37,272 nt of DNA from an uncultured Coriobacteriaceae bacterium. Its GTDB lineage: Bacteria > Actinomycetota > Coriobacteriia > Coriobacteriales > Atopobiaceae. The position numbers and the translations under genes were made by a program. The notes under the pieces are model-generated. The model made no database searches and was not told the origin of the DNA. It saw only the letters and a list, made by a program, of their open reading frames with translations. The DNA lies in NCBI GenBank assembly GCA_902793195.1, contig CADBCS010000037.1, forward strand, positions 1 to 37,272, read 5' to 3'. Position 1 is the stretch's first letter. Every line of letters starts with the position of its first letter. Shown here piece after piece: positions 1-8,131 of the stretch.

Positions 1-616
1 CCTCCCTCGCCGAGACGACCTCCAGCGCGAGCGTCGCTGGCAGCGCAACCTCAACGATAACCGCATCGCCTTCCACGCGCTGCTCGAGCGGTGCTGCGGT
101 CTCGTCCGCTACTTCGTACATGCACGCCACGCGGCCGTCGGCCACAAGACCCTCTTGCGCGATTGTCACGGTCGCCTTCGTGCCTTCCGCGGTCTGCAGC
201 TCCTCATCTCCCGCAGAGAGCACCCTCACGGCCATGATCTCGCTTGTCTGCGGCTCCATCCCTTCGGGTCGCGCTGAGGCGACAAGGTTCGTCGCACGCT
301 CTGCCTCCTCACCTTGCGGGCTGGCTACGTCGAGCTTTGCATCCTCGGGGAACGTTCCTTCGGCCGCAGAGACATGCACTCGCGTCCCACCCAAGTCGGT
401 CTCCCGATCGAACGCGGGGAGAGCTGGGGCCTGAGCATCGGTCTTCGCTGCGTCCCCCTGCGACGCCACGTCCAACGTGACAGCATTTTCTGCCGCCTCC
501 GTTACCGTTTGCGCGAAGGCTCGCGAGGCGTCCATCCCCAACAATTGGAGCACGAGCATCACGCTCGTCACCCACGCAAAGACTGCCCTCAACGCTGTTC
601 TTCCCGCAGTTTTCAT
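1..616 (-). CDS. Secreted/cell-surface protein, N-terminal part, runs off the left edge
   Basis: An open frame starts at an ATG at 614-616 and stays open for 205 codons to the left edge, so the C-terminus is missing. A strong Shine-Dalgarno sequence (GGAGGAGT, complement of 624-631) lies 7 bases upstream. The N-terminus is a signal peptide: a basic start (MKTAGRTALR) and a hydrophobic core (AVFAWVTSVMLVLQLLG), with a possible cleavage near ASRAFA. After it comes a segment (TRVHVSAAEGTFPEDAKLDV) of the kind seen in coriobacterial surface proteins, then beta-rich text with no cysteine cluster or enzyme motif. I infer an exported adhesin or surface protein. Which one cannot be said without the missing part. 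It is transcribed away from the tRNA-Glu gene. Confidence 0.75.
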   Translation of the reverse strand, partial: MKTAGRTALRAVFAWVTSVMLVLQLLGMDASRAFAQTVTEAAENAVTLDVASQGDAAKTDAQAPALPAFDRETDLGGTRVHVSAAEGTFPEDAKLDVASPQGEEAERATNLVASARPEGMEPQTSEIMAVRVLSAGDEELQTAEGTKATVTIAQEGLVADGRVACMYEVADETAAPLEQRVEGDAVIVEVALPATLALEVVSARE

Positions 617-866
617 CGTGCCCACTCCTCCATTCTTAGTGGTTATTTGCACTTTAGCACAGGTATCATTTAGGCCGAGCGTGATCGCAGGTCATCGTCC
701 GTGCGACGCGACCCGTGCGCCACACTCGCCGCTCGAGTGACATGGTCCGTGCCCGGATGCCGCGCCGCCCGTCGTCGCACGCCGCTCGACCTGCAACCTG
801 AGCGGCCAAAACCGAGGAGCGCCAGGCCCTGCTTGAAGCGTGCATTGGCTCAGGTCCTGAACCATA

Positions 867-898
867 CGAAAACAGGCCAGAGACAAAGCTCTGACCTG
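867..898 (-). terminator. Rho-independent terminator after tRNA-Glu
   Basis: Read on the minus strand, a 10-bp stem (arms 889-898 and 873-882, one G-U pair) with a 6-base loop is followed by TTTT. It begins 8 bases after the encoded CCA of the tRNA. The same core (CAGGTCA...GGCCTG) recurs after two other tRNAs in the window. Confidence 0.8.
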
Positions 899-906
899 CG
901 AGTGTT

Positions 907-983
907 TGGTAGCCCGTACCAGATTCGAACTGGTGATCTCCGCCTTGAGAGGGCGGCGTCCTAAACCGCTAGACGAACGGGCC
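907..983 (-). tRNA. tRNA-Glu (anticodon CTC)
   Basis: A cloverleaf can be folded on the minus strand. The acceptor stem is GGCCCGT paired with ACGGGCT. The anticodon stem CCGCC/GGCGG encloses the loop CTCTCAA, giving anticodon CTC for GAG codons. The T-arm contains GTTCGAAT, and the discriminator A is followed by an encoded CCA. A second, almost identical copy lies at 26793-26869. It differs by a compensated base pair in the T-stem (A-T here, G-C there). Confidence 0.95.
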
Positions 984-995
984 GTTGCAGATAAC

Positions 996-1024
996 ATCCT
1001 ATAGTGGATGAGCTCGTGTGTCAA
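996..1024 (-). promoter_or_regulatory. Sigma-70-type promoter of tRNA-Glu
   Basis: On the minus strand a perfect -35 box TTGACA (1019-1024) is separated by 17 bases from TAGGAT (996-1001). An overlapping TATAGG is an alternative -10. Transcription would begin about 6 bases before the mature tRNA 5' end. Confidence 0.65.
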
Positions 1025-1036
1025 GCAGGTTTTTTC

Positions 1037-2878
1037 CTATCGCGTGGTACGGTACTTCTGCATGTGTCGCAAATAGCCTTGGAACTCATCCGAGCAGTCC
1101 GAGTTGTCGAGCTTGTAGTCCTTGTGCTGCAGAATGGTCGCATGGAACCCGTAGTATTTGTCGATGTATGCGATGAGCCGGTCGATTGCATCGAGTTGAG
1201 CGGCGGGATACGGGCGACCGTCCTCCACGTGATCGATCTCGATGCCAATGGAGCACTGGTTCATGGCGCTGCCGGCCCCTGGCTTGTGGGCGACGACATT
1301 GTACTTTTGGTCGAGGTACGAGTAGCTGGCACCTCCCACGTGCCAGCAGATCTGGTTCATGTCCATGTATTGGCGAATCTCGCCCTGTTCGTTGACCATG
1401 AACTGCGTGCCCACGCCACCTCGCTCGATCCAGTTCGTTATCCAGAAGTCGAAGCCACGGTACTCGGTGGTGTCGTGCATGACGATGCATCGCTGATAGT
1501 AGGGAGACTTGTACCCATGCGCCATCTGCGGCACGATTTTAATGCTCATGTTCGACGGCTTCTTTGTGGTTGCATCAACCGCCTTGCCCTTGTATGCACC
1601 GGACGGAAGATTGACTGAGGAACCCTTTTTCACAAGACGAACCTGCATCGCCTCGATGCGCAGGCCAAGACCAAGCGACCCGGATGTCTCGCCGTTCTTT
1701 GCCCATGCCATCCAGCCGATCCCCTGCACGTGAGCGCGATAGTAGATGTTGTACTTGGAAGCTGCCTCTCCATAGAGCTTGATCTGCATTGATTCCACGC
1801 GACGACCCTTGCCCGTGGTTCCGGCAATCTCGCCGTCGCTACGCCAGCTCTGCCAGCCCTCCTTTTGCACATGGGCTCGATAGGTGATGCCTTGCGAATA
1901 GTTGCTGAGCGAGAGCTTTATGGCCTCTATCCTCAGTCCCTGCCCCGTCGTCCCCGCCGTCTGACCATTTCCGGCCACCTTGAGCCAGCCTCGCCTCTGC
2001 ACATGTGCGGTCACACCGATGCCGCCCTTGACGTAGTTCTTCGCATAGGGAAACGTGACGTCCGATGTCCCCAAATTGGATGGCTTTTGGCCCTTGGGGG
2101 CGAGCAGCATCTGAAACGCCTCAATCCTGAGGGAACTGCCTTCGGAACCAACGGCCTCACCGTTGCTCGTCCACGCCATCCATCCTATGCTCTGCACGTG
2201 CACGCGATACCACACGTCATATTGCTCGGCAATCGCACCATACAGTCTGAGCCGAAATGCCTCCACGCGCAGAGACTTGCCAACGGTACCTCCCGACGCA
2301 CCATCGCGGGCCCATGAGAGCCACCCCTTCTTCTGCACGTGCATCTGGTACTCGACGCCCCCGTCCACCGACGGGTCCTTTCCATCCAGGCGGATGCGAA
2401 TGTCCTCCACGCGCAGCGACTTGCCCATTGTTCCGCCCATGGCGCCATTGGAGACCTCTGGCATCCATCCGTTTCTCTGCACATGTGCCGTGTAGCAGAT
2501 GGAGGGACTCTGGGAAACCGCAGTGGTGGAAAGCTGTGTCGCACCCGCCTTCGCATCCTCCACAACGGTATCGGAAGAGGCCTCACCCTGCGTCGTTAGC
2601 TCGACCTCCACAGGAGCTTCGGCGACGGGCACGAGCTCTTCCTCGACGCCGACATCCGAACCACCGGAGGTACCGTTAGGCTCCTCGATCTCCGTCGCAC
2701 CTTGCCCCTCGGTCAAGTCCGCAGGCGCCGTTTCTGGTGTTGGCGTGTCCACTTCCGTAGATACGGCTTGAGGTTCCGCATCCGTCGTGCCCGCAGCATC
2801 TTCCAGTGCCGAGGCCGAGGTCCCCAGGCAGACAACAATAAGCGCAGCCGTAAGGGCACACAGGGCAATCCTTCGCAT
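1037..2878 (-). CDS. N-acetylmuramoyl-L-alanine amidase with six ChW repeats
   Basis: A secreted cell-wall hydrolase of 613 residues. Residues 1-24 are a signal peptide ending SASA. A Pro/Glu/Thr-rich linker reaches about residue 128. Six ChW repeats (pattern HVQxxGW...NG...G.xGxxLRxEA) fill about 129-420. A type-2 (PGRP-like) amidase domain fills about 440-613. Candidate zinc ligands are His in MHDTT, His in LQHKD and the Asp/Cys of DNSDCS. The substrate should be the amide bond between MurNAc and L-Ala. ChW repeats are thought to hold such proteins at the cell surface. Start choice: three ATGs are possible. The Shine-Dalgarno sequence GGGAGGA (2888-2894) is 9 bases from the ATG at 2878 and only 3 bases from the one at 2884, so I chose 2878. 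The gene is monocistronic, convergent with nothing, and followed by tRNA-Glu on the same strand. A cell-wall turnover or bacteriolytic role is inferred. Confidence 0.9.
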   Translation of the reverse strand: MRRIALCALTAALIVVCLGTSASALEDAAGTTDAEPQAVSTEVDTPTPETAPADLTEGQGATEIEEPNGTSGGSDVGVEEELVPVAEAPVEVELTTQGEASSDTVVEDAKAGATQLSTTAVSQSPSICYTAHVQRNGWMPEVSNGAMGGTMGKSLRVEDIRIRLDGKDPSVDGGVEYQMHVQKKGWLSWARDGASGGTVGKSLRVEAFRLRLYGAIAEQYDVWYRVHVQSIGWMAWTSNGEAVGSEGSSLRIEAFQMLLAPKGQKPSNLGTSDVTFPYAKNYVKGGIGVTAHVQRRGWLKVAGNGQTAGTTGQGLRIEAIKLSLSNYSQGITYRAHVQKEGWQSWRSDGEIAGTTGKGRRVESMQIKLYGEAASKYNIYYRAHVQGIGWMAWAKNGETSGSLGLGLRIEAMQVRLVKKGSSVNLPSGAYKGKAVDATTKKPSNMSIKIVPQMAHGYKSPYYQRCIVMHDTTEYRGFDFWITNWIERGGVGTQFMVNEQGEIRQYMDMNQICWHVGGASYSYLDQKYNVVAHKPGAGSAMNQCSIGIEIDHVEDGRPYPAAQLDAIDRLIAYIDKYYGFHATILQHKDYKLDNSDCSDEFQGYLRHMQKYRTTR

Positions 2879-2910
2879 ATGCATCAATCCTCCCATCAAT
2901 CGATTCGACC

Positions 2911-2939
2911 AGTATAGTTGACGAAGGGCGCCGCTCCAA
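2911..2939 (-). promoter_or_regulatory. Promoter of the ChW amidase gene
   Basis: On the minus strand TTGGAG (2934-2939), a 17-base spacer and TATACT (2911-2916) lie about 33 bases before the start codon. The -35 box is inside one arm of the long inverted repeat at 2926-2974. Confidence 0.55.
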
Positions 2940-2974
2940 ATCGTTGCATCGTCGCAACTCTTGGAGTGGCGCCC
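2926..2974. repeat. Long imperfect inverted repeat between two operons
   Basis: Arms of about 21-22 bases (GGGCGCCGCTCCAAA... and its near complement ending GGAGTGGCGCCC) flank a short centre, ATCGTC. There is one mismatch and a small bulge. No T-run follows on the minus strand, so a simple terminator is not certain. It sits 56 bases after the oxidoreductase operon and overlaps the -35 box of the amidase promoter. It could terminate the operon, bind a regulator, or do both. Confidence 0.6.
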
Positions 2975-3030
2975 TGATCACCTCGACCGCGCTTTCGGGG
3001 ACCGTTTTACCCCGTCGGCGTTCTTTTGTC

Positions 3031-5085
3031 CTACAGAATCTCCGTTACGCGCTCAACGCTCGGGCAGCTCTTCATGGCACCAGTGGGACACGCGGCCACG
3101 CACTTGAGGCAGTTCGCGCAGAACGCGCTCGCCTCCTTCGGTACCATGGGATTAACCTCGGTCGAGAAACCGCGATTATACAGGCCGAGGTAGGTCTTGC
3201 CGACCTCCTGGTCGCATATGCGGTAGCAGAGGCCACACAGCACGCACTTGTCCGGATCGTGCATTATGACCTTGTCCACCACCTGCTTGTCTTCCCTCTT
3301 GTGCATCTGGCCCGCAAACTGGTCGGGATTCACGTCGAACCAGTTGGCAAAGCGGATGAGCCGGCAGTCGTAGTAGTCGTGGCAGCCGCACTCAAGGCAG
3401 CGTGACGCCTCCTTGATCGCCTGTTCCTCCGAGAACCCAAAGTAAATCGGCTCAAAGTTGCTTCGACGCTCCTCGGGTGAGAGGCCCGGCATCTTTGCAC
3501 GTTGCTGCTTGGGTTCGTCCTCGAAGTCCTCCGGGGTCTTCTCCTGTGTGACGAAGTACGGGACATGGCGGCGAACCTCGTCGCCCTCCAGATAGTTGTT
3601 GATGCACAGGGCTGCCTTCTGCGCCTCGGCGATCGCCTGGATGGCGATGCCTGCGCCACGATTGGTCACGTCACCCGCGGCAAACACGTTATCCATCTCG
3701 GTACGGAAGGTCAGCTCGTCACAGGCGATGGTGCCACGCTGCGTGAGGAGCTCGGATGCAACGCCCTCACAGTTAGCTCCCTGGCCAATTGCCATGAGCA
3801 CGTTGTCGATGGCAACGTCCTCGGTGGCACCCTCCACGGGCACGGGACGGCGGCGACCAGATGCGTCAGGCTCGCCAAGTTCCATGATCTGCAGCTTCAT
3901 GCCAGTCACATGGCCGTCCTCGCCATAGAACTCGATGGGATTGGTGAGGAACTTGAAGGTCACGCCCTCCTCGATTGCCTCCTCGATCTCCACGTCGGAT
4001 GCGGGCATCTCGGCACGCGTGCGACGATAGACCACGTAGACTTCCTTGGCGCCCAGACGAACAGCGGTGCGGCAGCAGTCCATGGCGGTGTTTCCGCCGC
4101 CGCACACGGCCACGCGGTCCCCCAGAGCGGGACGCTCGTCGTGACCCAGGTGCTCCAAGAAGTCGATGCCGCCGACCACTCCCTCCAGGTCCTCGCCCGG
4201 AACGCGCATGTTGAGGGAACGCCAGGCACCAAGAGCCAGCAGCACGGCGTCGTAGTCCCTCCTCAGGTCATCGAAGTCGATGTCGCGGCCGAGCTGCACG
4301 CCCGTGTGCACCTCAACGCCTGCGTTGGTGATGATCTCGATCTCGCGATCCAGAACGGCCTTGGGCAGACGATACTCGGGAATGCCGTAACGCAGCATGC
4401 CGCCAAGCTTGGGCTGCTTGTCAAAGATTGTCACCGCATGCCCGTAGCGACGCAGGAAGTAGGCTGCCGTGAGACCAGCCGGGCCACCGCCAACGATGGC
4501 CACGCGCTTGCCCGTGTCAGGCTCGCACTGCACCACGTAGGGGTCGCCGTCCGCCTCGATCCTATCGGCCGCGAATGCCTTAAGGAAGGCGATGGACAGC
4601 GGCTCCTCCACCAACTGACGACGGCAGGCGTCCTCGCAGGGATGCGGGCACACACGGCCGATTGATGCAGGGAACGGGAACGCCTCGTAGATGGTGGACA
4701 CGGCGTCCTTGTAGCGACCGTCGCGAATCTCTCCCACGTACTTTTGGCAGTCGGTCATCGCGGGGCAGTTGAGCTTGCAGGGCCCGCGGCAGTCGCCTGT
4801 GTGGTCGGAGAGAAGCAGCTCGAACGCGGTCTTGCGCGCACGCTCCACACGCTCGGTGTCCGTATGGACGACATAGCCCTCCTGCGGGCGGGCAGAGCAC
4901 GCGCGCAGGAGCTTGGGGACGCCCTCGACCTCTACGAGGCAGACGCCGCAGGCGCCATATATTGCCGTGCGCTTGTCGAAGCAGAGCGTGGGAATCTCCA
5001 CGCCGGCCCTCGTCGCAGACGTGAGAATGGTATCGGTGGAATTGGCGACGACTTCCACGCCGTCGATGGTATAGGTCACAGACAT
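3031..5085 (-). CDS. NADPH-binding Fe-S flavoprotein, GltD/NfnB-like, with N-terminal [2Fe-2S] and C-terminal 2x[4Fe-4S] domains
   Basis: The third gene of the flavoprotein operon, 684 residues, cytoplasmic. Order of domains: a ferredoxin-like [2Fe-2S] domain at about 1-80 (YGACGVC); a cysteine-rich [4Fe-4S] segment typical of GltD and dihydropyrimidine dehydrogenase at about 90-180 (DCRGPCKLNCP, RVCPHPCEDACRR); an FAD site (VAIVGGGPAGL); and an NADP-type nucleotide site (VAVCGGGNTAMDCCR, followed by YVVYRRTR, where paired arginines normally hold the 2'-phosphate). At the C-terminus lie CLECGC and a two-cluster ferredoxin (CVLCGLCYRIC, CANCLKCVAACPTGA). No H-cluster hydrogenase domain is present. 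Together with the two upstream NuoE- and NuoF-like genes it resembles Sporomusa-type Nfn (Stn) transhydrogenases more than HydABC; that assignment is inference. Start: the ATG at 5085 is 9 bases from GGGGG. The upstream GTG at 5091 is too close to it. Confidence 0.85.
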   Translation of the reverse strand: MSVTYTIDGVEVVANSTDTILTSATRAGVEIPTLCFDKRTAIYGACGVCLVEVEGVPKLLRACSARPQEGYVVHTDTERVERARKTAFELLLSDHTGDCRGPCKLNCPAMTDCQKYVGEIRDGRYKDAVSTIYEAFPFPASIGRVCPHPCEDACRRQLVEEPLSIAFLKAFAADRIEADGDPYVVQCEPDTGKRVAIVGGGPAGLTAAYFLRRYGHAVTIFDKQPKLGGMLRYGIPEYRLPKAVLDREIEIITNAGVEVHTGVQLGRDIDFDDLRRDYDAVLLALGAWRSLNMRVPGEDLEGVVGGIDFLEHLGHDERPALGDRVAVCGGGNTAMDCCRTAVRLGAKEVYVVYRRTRAEMPASDVEIEEAIEEGVTFKFLTNPIEFYGEDGHVTGMKLQIMELGEPDASGRRRPVPVEGATEDVAIDNVLMAIGQGANCEGVASELLTQRGTIACDELTFRTEMDNVFAAGDVTNRGAGIAIQAIAEAQKAALCINNYLEGDEVRRHVPYFVTQEKTPEDFEDEPKQQRAKMPGLSPEERRSNFEPIYFGFSEEQAIKEASRCLECGCHDYYDCRLIRFANWFDVNPDQFAGQMHKREDKQVVDKVIMHDPDKCVLCGLCYRICDQEVGKTYLGLYNRGFSTEVNPMVPKEASAFCANCLKCVAACPTGAMKSCPSVERVTEIL

Positions 5086-5103
5086 GTGCACATTCCCCCT
5101 TCC

Positions 5104-6747
5104 CTATCGAACAACAACCGCGCCAAAGCGGCAGGCCGTCTTGCAGTTGCCGCACTTGATGCAGAGTGCGGGGTCAATCTCGTGAGGACTCTTGCGCTCG
5201 CCGCTGATGGCTTGCACCGGGCACTGACGGGCGCACGCCGTGCAGCCGATGCAGGCATCCTTGTTGATGCTGTAGGTTATGAGCTCACGGCACTCCCCCG
5301 CCGGGCAGCGGTGCTCGTCGATGTGCGCCTCGAGCTCGTCGCGGAAGTACCTGATGGTGGTGAGCACGGGGTTGGGTGCCGTTTGCCCCAGGCCGCAAAG
5401 CGCACCGTCCTTGATGGCGTAGCAGAGGTCCTCGAGCTTCTGGATGTCGCCCTCCTCGCCGTTCCCAGACACTATGCGGTCCAGAATCTCAAGCATGCGC
5501 TTGGTGCCCAGGCGACAATGGACGCACTTGCCACAACTCTCCTTGGCGGTGAAGTCGAGGAAGAAACGGGCCATGCCGACCATGCAGGTGGTCTCGTCCA
5601 TAACCACCATGCCGCCCGAGCCCATGATGGCGCCAGTGGCGCCCAGCTCGGCGTAGTCGATGACCGTGTCGAGCTTGCTCGCGGGAACGCAGCCGCCCGA
5701 GGGTCCACCCAGCTGCACGGCCTTGAACTCCTTGCCGTCGCGAATGCCGCCACCAATGTCGAAGATGACCTCGCGAAGCGTCTTGCCCATGGGAATCTCG
5801 ACCAAGCCGCCACGCACGACCTTGCCGGTGAGTGCAAAGACCTTCGTTCCCTTGGAGTCCTTGGTACCCATGGCCGCAAAGGCCTCGCCGCCGTTGCTGA
5901 TGATCCAGGGGACGTTGGCATAGGTCTCCACGTTGTTGATGTTGGAGGGCTTGAGCCAGTAGCCGGCCTGTGCAGGGAAGGGCGGCTTTAGTCGCGGCAT
6001 GCCACGCTTGCCTTCGAGGGACTCGATGAGTGCGGTCTCCTCGCCACATACGAACGCGCCGGCACCGGCCTTGATCCGCAGTGTGCAGCTAAAGTCACTG
6101 CCCAGTATGTTCTTGCCGAGGTAGCCACGAGCCGTGGCATCCTCGATGGCCTTCTTGAGTCGCGTTATGGCCAGGGGGTACTCGGCACGCACGTAGACGA
6201 TTCCCTCTTGGGCGCCAATGCAATACGCGCCGATGAGCATGCCCTCGATGAGCGTGTGGGGGTCGCCCTCGATAACAGCTCGATCCATGAATGCGCCCGG
6301 GTCGCCCTCGTCGGCATTGCAGATGAGGTACTTCCTGTCGCCCTTGGCGTCGCGTGCGGCACGCCACTTGAACGCAGTCGAGAATCCCGCGCCACCGCGG
6401 CCACGCAGTCCCGCCGTGTCAATCTCGGCGATGACGTCCTCCTGCGACATGCCCTCGCGCAAGACCTTGCCGATGGCCTGGTATCCACCATGTGCAAGGT
6501 AGTCGTCGATGTTCTCGGCGTGAATCTTGTCGGCATCCTTGGCCTGCACCTTTACCAAACGGTGCAACGACCCCTCGTCGTCGTACACGTCCACGATGGG
6601 CTCCAGGAAGCACATGCCGTTGCATCCGGTGATCCCAAGCTCGGCACCTGTGGGGTTATCCTGTTCGAACAGCTCGCTGAGTCGGGCATGCACCGCACCA
6701 GCACCTGCGGCAAGGCCGCAGCTGCCCTCACCGATTACGACTCTCAT
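5104..6747 (-). CDS. NuoF/HydB-like NADH-binding FMN Fe-S subunit
   Basis: 547 residues, cytoplasmic. The N-terminus is a thioredoxin-like [2Fe-2S] domain (Cys10, Cys42 and Cys46 in GSCG and GCNGMC). The central NuoF domain binds NADH and FMN (GRGGAGFSTAFKW, ICNADEGDPGAFMDR). Next is the NuoF [4Fe-4S] motif (ESCGKCVHCRLG with a later ALCGLG), then a two-cluster ferredoxin (CIGCTACARQCP, CIKCGNCKTAC). This is the architecture of HydB, the NADH-handling subunit of bifurcating hydrogenases, and of related complexes. It is translationally coupled: its ATG shares an ATGA with the stop of the NuoE-like gene. The next gene starts 18 bases after its stop. A longer reading frame upstream (to 6879) lies inside the NuoE-like gene and is rejected. 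Confidence 0.9.
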   Translation of the reverse strand: MRVVIGEGSCGLAAGAGAVHARLSELFEQDNPTGAELGITGCNGMCFLEPIVDVYDDEGSLHRLVKVQAKDADKIHAENIDDYLAHGGYQAIGKVLREGMSQEDVIAEIDTAGLRGRGGAGFSTAFKWRAARDAKGDRKYLICNADEGDPGAFMDRAVIEGDPHTLIEGMLIGAYCIGAQEGIVYVRAEYPLAITRLKKAIEDATARGYLGKNILGSDFSCTLRIKAGAGAFVCGEETALIESLEGKRGMPRLKPPFPAQAGYWLKPSNINNVETYANVPWIISNGGEAFAAMGTKDSKGTKVFALTGKVVRGGLVEIPMGKTLREVIFDIGGGIRDGKEFKAVQLGGPSGGCVPASKLDTVIDYAELGATGAIMGSGGMVVMDETTCMVGMARFFLDFTAKESCGKCVHCRLGTKRMLEILDRIVSGNGEEGDIQKLEDLCYAIKDGALCGLGQTAPNPVLTTIRYFRDELEAHIDEHRCPAGECRELITYSINKDACIGCTACARQCPVQAISGERKSPHEIDPALCIKCGNCKTACRFGAVVVR

Positions 6748-7244
6748 GCAGACGCACCTCCCTCGCTCTCCTGTGCGGCCAACCCGCGCAGCACCTTCTT
6801 TGCCTTGTCGGGCGTAAGGCTGCCGTAGGTCTGTCCATCGACCATCATCACGGGCGACAGCGAGCAGCAACCCAGGCACGCCACATGCTTGAGCGAGAAC
6901 AGGCCATCCTCGGTGGTCTGCCCATCCTCAATGCCCAACTCATCGGTAATGGCCGAAGAAATGAGCTCCGACCCGTTGACGTGACATGCCGTTCCCTGGC
7001 AGAGCATGATGAGGTGCTTGCCCACAGGCTCGAGCCTAAACTGCGCATAGAACGTGGCAACACCCACGATGGTGGAGATGGGTGTACCCGTCCTTTCGCT
7101 GATGTGCTCCATCACGTCCATCGGTAGGTACCCATAGGTCTCCTGCGTTTCCTGCAGGATTGCAATGAGGCTGCCCGGCGTGTCCGCGAGCGCGTCAAGC
7201 GCGGGCTCAATGAGCGACAAATCGCTTGATACCGGTTTTGGCAT
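6744..7244 (-). CDS. NuoE/HydC-like [2Fe-2S] subunit
   Basis: 166 residues, thioredoxin-like [2Fe-2S] subunit that accompanies NuoF-type proteins. The cluster ligands are visible as CQGTAC (Cys-x4-Cys) and CLGCC (Cys-x3-Cys), the NuoE pattern. The helical N-terminus (LDALADTPGSLIAILQETQ) also matches the family. It is the first gene of the operon and ends in an ATGA overlap with the NuoF/HydB-like gene, so equimolar synthesis is expected. Start: the ATG at 7244 is 7 bases from GAGAGG. The ATG at 7250 would leave almost no spacing. Its role is to relay electrons at the NADH/FMN module. Confidence 0.9.
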   Translation of the reverse strand: MPKPVSSDLSLIEPALDALADTPGSLIAILQETQETYGYLPMDVMEHISERTGTPISTIVGVATFYAQFRLEPVGKHLIMLCQGTACHVNGSELISSAITDELGIEDGQTTEDGLFSLKHVACLGCCSLSPVMMVDGQTYGSLTPDKAKKVLRGLAAQESEGGASA

Positions 7245-7265
7245 ACGCATTCCTCTCCCTATACG

Positions 7266-7294
7266 TTGCGAACCAGAATTCCATTAACTATAGA
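7266..7294 (+). promoter_or_regulatory. Candidate plus-strand promoter in the divergent intergenic region
   Basis: TTGCGA (7266-7271), 17 bases, TATAGA (7289-7294). It would transcribe the SLOG-fold gene with a leader of about 185 bases. The 7251-7485 interval is AT-richer than its surroundings and separates two divergent units. Confidence 0.45.
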
Positions 7295-7321
7295 TAAGAA
7301 CTCGATACTGATAGGCAACCA
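7294..7321 (-). promoter_or_regulatory. Candidate promoter of the flavoprotein operon
   Basis: On the minus strand TTGCCT is followed after 16 bases by TATCTA, about 45 bases before the NuoE-like start codon. It overlaps the plus-strand candidate, suggesting a shared divergent control region. The match is moderate. Confidence 0.35.
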
Positions 7322-7485
7322 TTGCCAACAATTAACAAAGTTGGGTTGTTATGTGTACCCTTGGCATGACGACGTGCCACCAATGGCATGGCGGCGGCAT
7401 ACAATTGATTGCGGCCTACAATGGGATGCGAAACCGTCGCACTCCATGTGGGCCAACGCGACTCGCATTTCGAGAGGAGACAACA

Positions 7486-7992
7486 ATGAGCCAAATCGTA
7501 GAGGTGCGTGTCGGGGGCCAGAGCGGTGCCGACCGCGGGGGCATGGACGCCGCCCAGGCATGCGGTGTAGCCGTGCGAGGATGGTGCCCCGCGGGCGGAT
7601 GGGCCGAGGACTACCCCACTCCACCTGGCGTGCTCAAACTGTATCCGCAATTGGTCGAGACCCCCTCCGCCGACGTCGCGCAACGAACCGAATGGAACAT
7701 ACGGGACTCGTCATGCTGCCTTGTCCTCAATTCGCGTGCGAGGGGCATCTCCCACGGAACCGACATTGGCTATGCGCTCTACGCAAGGTACGAGACGCCA
7801 TACCACGAAATCACGATCGATGGAGACACCTCCCTCGAGGCACAGATCGACGCCGCGTGCGAATGGCTCGAAAGCCTCGACGACGACGCCATTGTCCTGG
7901 GCATTGGCGGACCGCGTGCGAGCGAGTGTGCCGTTGCCTACGAAGTCGCGTATCACGTGGTCGAGTCGCTCATTGCCAGACTCTCCCAATAG
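7486..7992 (+). CDS. SLOG-fold protein, putative molybdenum carrier type
   Basis: 168 residues, cytoplasmic, no signal peptide. The N-terminal motif VRVGGQSGADRGGMDAAQACG is characteristic of the nucleotide-binding SLOG/YpsA-like family annotated as putative molybdenum carrier proteins. A second conserved block, NIRDSSCCLVLNSR, leads to the GTDIGYALY helix, and the C-terminal IGGPRASE segment is also typical. Family members bind nucleotides or molybdenum cofactor derivatives; the true role here is unknown. Start: ATG with GAGGAGA 5-6 bases upstream. The longer frame back to 7351 has no ribosome binding site. It stands alone between the redox operon and the GAF-ABC gene. Confidence 0.8.
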   Translation: MSQIVEVRVGGQSGADRGGMDAAQACGVAVRGWCPAGGWAEDYPTPPGVLKLYPQLVETPSADVAQRTEWNIRDSSCCLVLNSRARGISHGTDIGYALYARYETPYHEITIDGDTSLEAQIDAACEWLESLDDDAIVLGIGGPRASECAVAYEVAYHVVESLIARLSQ

Positions 7993-8071
7993 CTATATGG
8001 CCAATGACCCACGATAATTACGGGCAGATGCCAACGCCCGTTTTCGGACGTTTTACAGGAGCAGTATTCAC

Positions 8072-8077
8072 TATAAT
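8072..8077 (+). promoter_or_regulatory. -10 box upstream of the GAF-ABC gene
   Basis: A perfect TATAAT lies 54 bases before the start codon. No good -35 hexamer is seen at 16-18 bases (the nearest, TTTACA, is at 14), so activation by a regulator is possible. Confidence 0.4.
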
Positions 8078-8131
8078 GTGATGCTTGAGACAAATGCATG
8101 ACCATCGCAAGATTGATTATGAGAGCGAACT

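Noticed and set aside
2988..3020. CGGGG/CCCCG hairpin after the redox operon as terminator
   Set aside because: The stem is only five pairs and no T-run follows; the longer repeat at 2926-2974 is a better candidate.
3502..4665. Long open frame opposite the GltD/NfnB-like gene
   Set aside because: It is the complementary strand of a clear Fe-S flavoprotein gene; its Val/His/Ala-rich translation has no family motif.
4744..5991. Long open frame opposite the NuoF-like gene
   Set aside because: Antisense shadow in GC-rich DNA, crossing two real genes.
6748..6879. Upstream extension of the NuoF/HydB-like frame
   Set aside because: It overlaps the NuoE-like gene, and the ATGA overlap gives a clean coupled start.
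3031..7244. Bifurcating [FeFe]-hydrogenase HydABC
   Set aside because: The third subunit has FAD/NADPH sites of GltD type and no H-cluster cysteine motifs, so it is not a hydrogenase catalytic subunit.
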